A DNA stretch of 64,000 bases from an uncultured Flavobacteriales bacterium (GTDB lineage: Bacteria > Bacteroidota > Bacteroidia > Flavobacteriales > UBA1820): contig CAUHQV010000002.1 in NCBI GenBank assembly GCA_959608625.1, positions 1-64,000 of the forward strand, read 5' to 3'. A program made the translations under genes and the position numbers. Below, in pieces: positions 58,901-64,000 of the stretch (its first letter is position 1; every line of letters begins with the position of its first letter). Under the pieces are notes generated by a model, which did not search any database, had not been told where the DNA came from, and worked only from the letters and a program-made list of their open reading frames with translations.

Positions 58901-59609
58901 GGAAATGGCGCATGCCCTGTATCTGGCCGGGTTCGATGTGAAAGACGTCCATATGACCGACCTGATCGAAGGACGGGAAGACCTTTCGGACGTGAATCTC
59001 ATTGCAGCGGTCGGCGGATTCTCCAATTCCGACGTGTTGGGTTCCGCCAAAGGCTGGGCCGGTTCGTTCAAATACAATGAAAAGGCCCGCAAAGCCCTGG
59101 AAAACTTCTTCGCCCGGGAAGATACGCTGTCCCTGGGTATCTGCAACGGCTGCCAGCTTTTCGTCGAACTGGGGCTCATCAATCCGGAACACACTGAAAA
59201 GCCTTCGATGCTGCACAACGATTCGCACAAACACGAATGCGCGTTCGTCAATGTGGATATTCCGGAAAACAATACCGTGATGTTCTCCTCGCTTTCCGGC
59301 TCGCGCCTGGGCGTGTGGGTTTCGCACGGGGAAGGAAAATTCAATCTCCCCCTTCCGGAGGATTCGTATAATATTGCGGCGCGTTACTCGTATAGCGGTT
59401 ATCCCGGCAATCCGAACGGTTCCGATTACGATGTGGCCGCAATGGCCTCGGCCGATGGCCGCCATCTGGTAATGATGCCTCACATGGAGCGGAGCCTTCA
59501 TCCCTGGACGTGGGGTTATTACAATACGCACCGCGGGGGGGACGAGGTATCGCCTTGGCTGGAAGCATTTGTCAATGCCCGTAAATGGGTGGAAAACAAT
59601 AAAAAATAA
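55917..59609 (+). CDS. purL: Phosphoribosylformylglycinamidine synthase, single-chain
   Basis: PurL converts FGAR, glutamine and ATP to FGAM in purine synthesis. The 1230-residue protein is the fused form: an N-terminal linker and PurS-like region, two FGAM synthase half-domains (VNSEHCRHKIFNGQF, ETHNFPTTVEPFNGAATGSG and HDHGAGGHLNCLSELVE, then GKDSLSMTQKYKDGTRV and SGHDISAGGILTTLLEM) and a C-terminal glutaminase with IREQGSNSEREMA, LGICNGCQLFVELGLI (catalytic Cys) and MPHMERSLHPWTWGYY. Length and layout match Bacteroidales and gammaproteobacterial PurL. It is followed 12 bases later by a small membrane protein gene. Confidence 0.97.
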   Translation: MLSFFKSPADVIYVVDTDQYLSNESVERLTWLFGGARQILEPIYPGRYVGPRKEMLTPWSTNAVEICQNMGVSGIKRIEQFVEEDRVEVFDPMLYQKYDGLDQFLFTTSRKAEDIVEITDIRAYNEQEGLALSGEEIAYLEGLSKKLGRPLTDSEVFGFSQVNSEHCRHKIFNGQFIVDGQVKELSLFKLIKRTTEKQHDYIVSAYKDNVAFLTGPKIEQFAPARGDEPSEYEVKDIESVISVKAETHNFPTTVEPFNGAATGSGGEIRDRLAGGKGSLPLGGTAVYMTSYPRSEKGRPWEEEINERPWLYQTPMDVLIKASNGASDFGNKFGQPLICGSVLTFEHEESGRTLGYDKVIMLAGGVGFAKKEDALKSDPQKGDKIVVLGGDNYRIGMGGGAVSSVDTGQYASAVELNAVQRSNPEMQKRVSNTIRALVESTDNPVVSIHDHGAGGHLNCLSELVEATGGTIELDKLPVGDPTLSAKEIVGNESQERMGLVVKEKDVALLQKIADRERSPMYVVGEATGDMQFRFESEKTGKAPIDLQLSDMFGSAPKTVMEDRTVERVYEDVQYDKAKIGQYIENVLQLESVACKDYLTNKVDRCVTGRVARQQTTGALQLPLADLGAMALDYQGKEGIATSIGHAPVEALIDPRAGSRLSVAEALTNIVFAPLTHGLGGISLSANWMWPCRNEGEDAALYAAVESLSDFAVALGVNVPTGKDSLSMTQKYKDGTRVLSPGTVIVSAAGEVSDVRGILTPYLRRKGDHDIVYVDFSHSPRELGGSAFAQTLGRVGRRAPDVKDTEYFKKAFAAVQAVIGRGLAVSGHDISAGGILTTLLEMCFAQVNLGAEIDLSALGEEDCVKLLFAQNPGVLLQVRDTEAVRKIFGEYGVEVHVIGRAKAGKELKVKNGGETLSFNVPQLRDTWYKSSYLLDRRQSGAQKARERYDNYKQQPLSYVFPEGFTGQAADMGLDNARRKPTGIKAAIIREQGSNSEREMAHALYLAGFDVKDVHMTDLIEGREDLSDVNLIAAVGGFSNSDVLGSAKGWAGSFKYNEKARKALENFFAREDTLSLGICNGCQLFVELGLINPEHTEKPSMLHNDSHKHECAFVNVDIPENNTVMFSSLSGSRLGVWVSHGEGKFNLPLPEDSYNIAARYSYSGYPGNPNGSDYDVAAMASADGRHLVMMPHMERSLHPWTWGYYNTHRGGDEVSPWLEAFVNARKWVENNKK

Positions 59610-59621
59610 CCAGTAATATTT

Positions 59622-60011
59622 ATGGTACGCCCGAATAAAAAATTCTTTATGGCTACGGTGGCCGCCGTTGTGTTGGTCATTCTGGTATTGGTCGTCTGTG
59701 TGTATTCCGGGGTTTTCTCGTCCGGCGATCCGCTGGACCGGAAACTCAATATGAAAACTTATGAACAGGATCTGGAACAGGTACTCCAGGGATTGGCTCC
59801 GGAAGACCGTACGGCGCTGCTCAGCGGTTTGATGCTGAGCTATTATAAGAAGGAAAATGTGGCTGAGCGCACTTACCGTGATTTTCTGGAATCGGGCCAA
59901 AAAATGCAGGGAGATTATATGGAAATGGTAGACCGGGATATGAAAGATTTTCTCCGCCGGGACAGCCTGCAAAAAGATTCCCTGCGCCGGGATAGCCTGA
60001 ATAGACAATAA
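59622..60011 (+). CDS. Small membrane-anchored protein, unknown function
   Basis: The 129-residue protein has a basic start (MVRPNKK) and one membrane helix (about residues 9-31, FFMATVAAVVLVILVLVVCV). A soluble, probably periplasmic part follows with two helical stretches (QDLEQVLQGLAPEDRTALLS and YRDFLESGQKMQGDYMEMVD). The end is a repeat-like tail with RRDSL, QKDSL and RRDSL. I recognise no family. It sits between purL (12 bases) and yggS (12 bases), so the three are probably cotranscribed. Confidence 0.7.
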   Translation: MVRPNKKFFMATVAAVVLVILVLVVCVYSGVFSSGDPLDRKLNMKTYEQDLEQVLQGLAPEDRTALLSGLMLSYYKKENVAERTYRDFLESGQKMQGDYMEMVDRDMKDFLRRDSLQKDSLRRDSLNRQ

Positions 60012-60023
60012 ACGGTTAGAAGA

Positions 60024-60692
60024 ATGGATATCGCACAGAATATAAAACGTGTAAAAGCCTTGCTCCCGCAGGGCGTTACGTTGGTGGCTGTATCCAAGAC
60101 CAAGCCCGACGGGGATATTCTGGAGGCTTACCAGGCCGGACAGCGTATCTTCGGGGAAAACAAGGTGCAGGAAATGTGCGCCAAATACGAACGTCTGCCC
60201 AAAGATATCGAATGGCACATGATAGGCCATTTACAGAGTAACAAGATAAAATTCATCGTGCCGTTCGTACGGATGATCCATAGCGTCGATTCGCCCGACC
60301 TGCTACGCAGGATAAATGCGGCGGCAGGAAAAACAGGACGCCGGATAGATTGTTTGTTGGAGGTGCATATCGCCCGGGAGGAGACCAAATTCGGTTTTTC
60401 CGGAGAGGAAGCATTGGAAATGGCTTTGGGCGATGAAGTGAAAAATATGGAATGGGTCCGGGTGAAGGGCCTGATGGGAATGGCTTCCAATACGCCCGAT
60501 ATGGAATCGGTGCGGGAGGAATTCAAAACCCTGAAGGACTATTCGGATCGGCTGAAGTCCCGGGCACCCGAAATGGACGTGCTTTCCATGGGCATGAGCG
60601 GGGATTATCCCGTGGCTGTGGAATGCGGATCGACGATGGTGCGCGTGGGGAGCGGGATATTCGGGGCACGCAAATATCAGGCAGAAGGATAA
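60024..60692 (+). CDS. YggS-family pyridoxal 5'-phosphate homeostasis protein
   Basis: The 222-residue protein is a single-domain PLP-binding TIM barrel that buffers PLP; it is not known to be an enzyme. The PLP lysine lies in LVAVSKTKPDGDI (about residue 25), followed by FGENKVQEM, EWHMIGHLQSNK, SVDSPDLL, VKGLMGMAS and LSMGMSGDYPVAVECGSTMV, all family hallmarks, and it ends VRVGSGIFGAR. The protein is slightly shorter than E. coli YggS. It lies in the run purL, small membrane protein, yggS, exonuclease. Confidence 0.94.
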   Translation: MDIAQNIKRVKALLPQGVTLVAVSKTKPDGDILEAYQAGQRIFGENKVQEMCAKYERLPKDIEWHMIGHLQSNKIKFIVPFVRMIHSVDSPDLLRRINAAAGKTGRRIDCLLEVHIAREETKFGFSGEEALEMALGDEVKNMEWVRVKGLMGMASNTPDMESVREEFKTLKDYSDRLKSRAPEMDVLSMGMSGDYPVAVECGSTMVRVGSGIFGARKYQAEG

Positions 60693-60697
60693 AGGTA

Positions 60698-60704
60698 AAG
60701 GAGG
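60698..60704 (+). promoter_or_regulatory. Shine-Dalgarno sequence deciding a TTG start
   Basis: AAGGAGG lies 6 bases before the TTG at 60711. An in-frame TAA at 60696 excludes any earlier start. Such a strong site is rare in this phylum. Confidence 0.75.
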
Positions 60705-60710
60705 CAGATT

Positions 60711-61820
60711 TTGTACGCAGTAGTGGATTTGGAAACGACCGGAGGGCGTTTCAGCGAAGAAGGTATCACCGAAGTGGCGATCTACAAATTCGACGGACGC
60801 GAAGTGGTCGACCGGTTGGTGTCGCTGGTCAATCCCATGCGGCCGATCGACTCGTATGTGACCAAACTTACGGGTATCGACAATAAAATGCTCCGCCGCG
60901 CGCCCCGTTTTTACGAGCTGGCCAAACGCATCGTGGAGATTACCGAGGGCTGTGTCGTGGTGGCGCACAATGCCGATTTCGATTACCGGATGCTGCGCCA
61001 GGAGTTCGCCCGGCTGGGTTATGTGTACGAACGCAATACGATCTGCACGGTCAAGGAATCGCAGCGCCTGATGCCGGGATTGGAAAGTTATTCCCTGGGC
61101 CGTTTGTGCCGCTTTTTAGGGATTCCCGTCGCCTCGCGCCACCGCGCATACGGCGATGCCGAGGCTACCGTGAAGCTCTTACAGATACTCATCGAAAAAG
61201 ATACCTCCAAAAAGATCGTCAAGGCGGCCTCCAAGCCCGTGCAGAAACTTTCCCGCAAGGAGATGAAATACCGTCTGATACTGGATACCCTGCCTACTTT
61301 TGCCGGCGTATTCCAGATACTGGACAAGGACAAGAATATCATCTATATCGGCCGGACCAACAATATTTACAAGCAGATGACCCATCTGCTCTCCCTCGAC
61401 ACCCAGGCCGGAAGAGCCATACAGGACGGCATCAATTCGGTGACTTGGGAAGAGACACCCAGCCAGCTGATATCGTACCTCAAATATATCGGCCAAGTCC
61501 GTGAGATTGAGCCTCCGCTCAACGGGAAACTCCGTCCGCGGAAAATGACCCGTACGTTGGCTGCTACTTTTCCCCAGGACAAAACGATGCTTATTTTCGA
61601 TAAAGGACAAAAAGCGACCGACCGGGCGGTAGTGCTGGTGGAAAAAGGGGAATTGAAGGGTTACAGCTATGTCGATCTGAATTATCAGGTAAACAATCTC
61701 GAAGTTCTGCGCACCCGCCTGACGCCGCTGGAGAATACGCCGGACAATCTGTATGCCGTGCGTACTTTTATCCGCAAGGGCGGCCCGGGGGTAGGCGTGG
61801 AGTATTTAGGCGAAAAGTAA
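60711..61820 (+). CDS. DnaQ-type exonuclease fused to a degenerate GIY-YIG domain
   Basis: The 369-residue protein has a DEDDh exonuclease (residues 1-170: VVDLETTGG, AHNADFDYRMLRQEF, SRHRAYGDAEATVKLL with all catalytic residues). A UvrC/Cho-like GIY-YIG region follows (about 190-275: LPTFAGVFQILDKDKNIIYIGRTNN). In that second domain the first Tyr is Phe (GVF), the Arg expected after NNI is missing (YKQM) and no catalytic Glu is obvious, so it may bind DNA or protein without cutting. Start: TTG at 60711 with a strong AAGGAGG six bases upstream and a stop codon in frame just before; no ATG is available. It is 18 bases after yggS and convergent with the RecD-like gene. Confidence 0.88.
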   Translation: MYAVVDLETTGGRFSEEGITEVAIYKFDGREVVDRLVSLVNPMRPIDSYVTKLTGIDNKMLRRAPRFYELAKRIVEITEGCVVVAHNADFDYRMLRQEFARLGYVYERNTICTVKESQRLMPGLESYSLGRLCRFLGIPVASRHRAYGDAEATVKLLQILIEKDTSKKIVKAASKPVQKLSRKEMKYRLILDTLPTFAGVFQILDKDKNIIYIGRTNNIYKQMTHLLSLDTQAGRAIQDGINSVTWEETPSQLISYLKYIGQVREIEPPLNGKLRPRKMTRTLAATFPQDKTMLIFDKGQKATDRAVVLVEKGELKGYSYVDLNYQVNNLEVLRTRLTPLENTPDNLYAVRTFIRKGGPGVGVEYLGEK

Positions 61821-61841
61821 GCTCGCAGGAGCACCCCGTTT

Positions 61842-63299
61842 TTATTTCTTTTCAAAAAACTCGTCAGGGAATCCCATCAGGTAAACTTTTTTCCGCGCCC
61901 GGGTAACGGCCGTATACAGCCAGCGCAAGTATTCTACCGAAAGTTTCGGTTCGGCCATCCAGACCTGTTCTACCAGGACGTTGTCCCAACCGCCTCCCTG
62001 TGCCTTATGGCAAGTCACTGCATAGCCGAATTTCACCTGAATGGCGTTGTAATATTCGTTTTTGGCCAGTTCTTCATAGCGTTTGCGGGGAGGAAGGTCG
62101 GCATAATCTTTCATCACCTCTTCGAAAAAGGCTTTGGCCCGTCCTTCCGGGAGTGCGGCAGAATCCGAATAAATGGTATCCAGCAGGATGACGGCTTCGA
62201 ACTTGGGCATCTGCGGGTAATCCGTCAGGCTCAGCTCGACCCGAGCGAACCGCATACCGTACATTTCTTCCTCTTTCCGTACGCTCATCACTTCGGCCAG
62301 GTCGCCGTTGGCGATAAACCCGCAGGGGGATTTTTCATCCACCCAAAAATAATTGTTCTTGACCACCATCAGGATATCCCCGGTAGCAATTTCCCCCTCG
62401 GAAAGTTTCACCCGCGAACGTATCTGCGCGTTGAACAGACCGGCCCGTTTGTTGGAACGGGTGATGATGATGGTTTCCGATTCCCCGCCGGCGCTGTACG
62501 AACCTTCTATCGCACTTTGTATATCGTATCCGTCTTCCAAACGGACAAAATCCGATCCCGTGCGGAACTTTAGATTTCCCCATGGAAGGCGGTCAGAATC
62601 TTCCATAGCTTTACGGATAGCGGTCGCGTTGTGCAGGATATCCGATTTCTGACTTTGCCGGTATACGCGGGTCAAGTCCATCCCTGCGCAATTTATCCCA
62701 TAGCCCGATTCGAAAGTGCGCTCCTCCAAAGCCGGGGAATCCGAATACCCTACGGGTGGCAGCTGGGCCCGGTCGCCGACCAAAATAAGACGGCATCCGG
62801 CACCGCTGAATACGTAACTCAGCAGGTCGTCGAGCAGGGACGACGAAGAATTGACCAGCGATTCCCCGGCCCGGTCGGTGAGCATCGAGGCTTCGTCCAC
62901 GATGAATACGGCATTTTTCAGCTTGTTCGGCCGCATCGAAAAAGACATGCCGCCGCTGTCCCGGGGTACGACCGCGTAGATCTGTTTGTGTATGGTATAA
63001 GCCCGCATACCGGAGTATCCGGCCATTACTTTGGCCGCCCGACCGGTAGGGGCCATCAGGACGGCTTTCCGCCCGGTATTGTAGAGGGTACGCACCAAGG
63101 CCGCTATGATGCTCGTTTTCCCGGTTCCCGCATATCCCCGCAGGATAAAGATGCGCCGGTTTTCCGGCCCCGATACGAATCCGGACAGCGATTCTATGGC
63201 CGAAAGCTGTTCTTCGGAAGGTTCGAAGGGGAAATTGGAGAGTATCTGTTCGGACAGGGTGTTGTTCATAGCAATGGGCGGATGTACAAATTTACTCAT
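61842..63299 (-). CDS. RecD-like ATP-dependent DNA helicase (superfamily 1B)
   Basis: The 485-residue protein is a stand-alone SF1 helicase of the RecD/Dda type: FILRGYAGTGKTSIIAALVR (Walker A), LMAPTGRAAKVM, VFIVDEASML (Walker B), LILVGDRAQLPPVG, YAVTCHKAQGGGWDNVLVEQ and WLYTAVTRARKKVYLMG. It lacks the long N-terminal region of RecD2 and is not part of a RecBCD operon. It probably acts in replication restart or repair. The start could be the ATG at 63299 or MNNTLSEQIL at 63269. The gene is convergent with the exonuclease fusion (21 bases apart) and divergent from the DUF3822 gene. Confidence 0.92.
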   Translation of the reverse strand: MSKFVHPPIAMNNTLSEQILSNFPFEPSEEQLSAIESLSGFVSGPENRRIFILRGYAGTGKTSIIAALVRTLYNTGRKAVLMAPTGRAAKVMAGYSGMRAYTIHKQIYAVVPRDSGGMSFSMRPNKLKNAVFIVDEASMLTDRAGESLVNSSSSLLDDLLSYVFSGAGCRLILVGDRAQLPPVGYSDSPALEERTFESGYGINCAGMDLTRVYRQSQKSDILHNATAIRKAMEDSDRLPWGNLKFRTGSDFVRLEDGYDIQSAIEGSYSAGGESETIIITRSNKRAGLFNAQIRSRVKLSEGEIATGDILMVVKNNYFWVDEKSPCGFIANGDLAEVMSVRKEEEMYGMRFARVELSLTDYPQMPKFEAVILLDTIYSDSAALPEGRAKAFFEEVMKDYADLPPRKRYEELAKNEYYNAIQVKFGYAVTCHKAQGGGWDNVLVEQVWMAEPKLSVEYLRWLYTAVTRARKKVYLMGFPDEFFEKK

Positions 63300-63370
63300 T
63301 TTATTTCCCCCGGCAGCCGTCTTCCCGAGGATTGCAGCGGATTAACGGACGGATGTTGCCAAAAAAATCG

Positions 63371-63378
63371 TAGTTTTG
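63371..63378 (+). promoter_or_regulatory. -7 element of the DUF3822 gene
   Basis: TAGTTTTG, an exact TAnnTTTG, 22 bases before the ATG at 63400. Confidence 0.5.
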
Positions 63379-63399
63379 TCTTCCCGGAACACAACTAAA

Positions 63400-64000
63400 A
63401 TGCCCAAAGATACCGATAGCATCGTATATGCCGATAAAAGGCTTTCCGCTCCTGCCACAGAGGCGGAAAAGCTTGATTTGGCTGTAGAGGTGAGCGAGTG
63501 CGGTTTTTCTTTTTCCCTCGCATCGGCTTCTAGCAGGGAATATCTGGCTGCCGGCCACTTGTCCATTCCCTTGGGCGGCTCTCACAGGCGCCTGCTGGAA
63601 AAGATGATCCGCTTTTTTGAAACAACGGCGCTTTTTTCGGGATTGGAATACCGCCAGGTCGACCTCGTTTATCTGGATCGGGATTTTACCCTGGTGCCCG
63701 GGGAACTATTCGACCGGGAGAAGGCCGGCGACCTGCTCAGTTTTGCGATGGGAAAAGATCTCCGGGATGGAGTGCTTCACGAAATGGCGGGCCAGGCGGC
63801 GGTATGCATATTTTGCAGCCGGGAGGATTTTATCCGTTATTTTGAAACGAAAGCAACAACTGTGCGGGAGCATCATAGTGCGGCCGTATTTTTGAAAAAT
63901 GTTTTTTCGGATCTTGGCACCGGGTGCTGTATCCATGTCAATTCTTCGAACGGTTATCTGCAAGTGGTGGTCATGGAAGATGAAAAGCTCATCCTGGATA
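63400..64000 (+). CDS. DUF3822 family protein, N-terminal 200 residues (runs off the right edge)
   Basis: The ATG at 63400 opens a frame to the window end, starting MPKDTDSIVYADKRLSAPAT. It shows the pattern of the Bacteroidota DUF3822 family: DLAVEVSECGFSFSLAS near residue 26, VDLVYLDRDFTLVPGELFD (near 88) and AAVCIFCSREDFIRYFE. The family is distantly related to actin-like ATPase folds and has no known function. From memory, in Bacteroidales it sits between a RecD-like helicase and an RsmD-type methyltransferase with coaD; the helicase is indeed adjacent here, and the rest would lie beyond the window. Confidence 0.82.
   Translation, partial: MPKDTDSIVYADKRLSAPATEAEKLDLAVEVSECGFSFSLASASSREYLAAGHLSIPLGGSHRRLLEKMIRFFETTALFSGLEYRQVDLVYLDRDFTLVPGELFDREKAGDLLSFAMGKDLRDGVLHEMAGQAAVCIFCSREDFIRYFETKATTVREHHSAAVFLKNVFSDLGTGCCIHVNSSNGYLQVVVMEDEKLILD

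Overview
The window reads as chromosome of a Gram-negative member of the Bacteroidota, order Bacteroidales. The evidence is fourfold. About twenty gene starts are preceded by the Bacteroidota sigma-factor -7 motif TAnnTTTG. Shine-Dalgarno sequences are nearly absent. The families are typical of the phylum (DUF6048/DUF6452, DUF2795 before secA, GIN-domain DUF2807, PCMD, BF3164-type lipoprotein, DUF3822, GYDIA-type GHMP kinase, single-chain 1230-residue PurL). The envelope is of the LPS type (LpxH, KdsD, LptB). GC content looks mid-50s by eye, which would suit an Alistipes-like or other Rikenellaceae genome, but that genus-level guess is inference. I see no rRNA, tRNA, insertion sequence, prophage or CRISPR array; this is mostly core chromosome with small accessory islands.

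Layout: 0-10.6 kb holds the 5' part of guaB, a LuxR-type regulator with a dead receiver domain, an rlmD-DUF6452-DUF6048 operon on the minus strand, a 600-base gap with a candidate structured small RNA, gcvP, and two divergently transcribed paralogous lipoproteins with LruC/DUF4842-like calcium-loop motifs. 10.7-23.5 kb is housekeeping: miaB, a prenyl synthase, an RRM protein, a PspC-like protein, mrp and a NifU-like Fe-S protein, then queD-lpxH-GHMP kinase, DUF2795-secA, a YgbA-type protein, cdd and nadE. 23.7-30 kb is a minus-strand block (small membrane protein, TPR protein, OmpA-like lipoprotein, U32 peptidase, alanine racemase). 30-33 kb is a three-gene sugar locus (ROK kinase, MFS transporter, SIS protein). 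33-43 kb has an orphan ABC ATPase, a bacterioferritin-like protein, UDP-sugar dehydrogenase, a GIN-domain protein, an RNA methyltransferase, gyrB, a PCMD protein, an SDR, an ORF6N protein and a DUF5684 membrane protein. 43.5-64 kb has greA-HIT, fhs, an exonuclease, a propeller lipoprotein, cobalamin adenosyltransferase-recQ (minus), then kdsD-tatC-lptB-dacB, purL, yggS, a DnaQ/GIY-YIG fusion, a RecD-like helicase (minus) and the start of a DUF3822 gene.

How the parts connect: one-carbon and purine metabolism is represented by gcvP, fhs, purL and guaB; envelope building by lpxH, kdsD, lptB, ugd, alr, dacB and the OmpA protein; protein export by secA and tatC; RNA modification by miaB, rlmD, queD and the THUMP methyltransferase; DNA maintenance by gyrB, recQ, the RecD-like helicase and two DEDDh exonucleases.

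The most interesting signals are: (1) a candidate small RNA at about 5083-5261 (minus) with its own promoter, a 15-bp closing stem and a terminator, whose promoter/5' end is duplicated 261 bases away; (2) an intrinsic terminator inside the greA leader, recalling the enterobacterial GraL arrangement; (3) the ROK-MFS-SIS locus, whose ROK kinase lacks the usual sugar-binding Glu and His; (4) an alanine racemase carrying only the C-terminal stub of a MurF domain, a relic of the MurF-Alr fusion known in this phylum; (5) the divergent pair of LruC-like lipoproteins.
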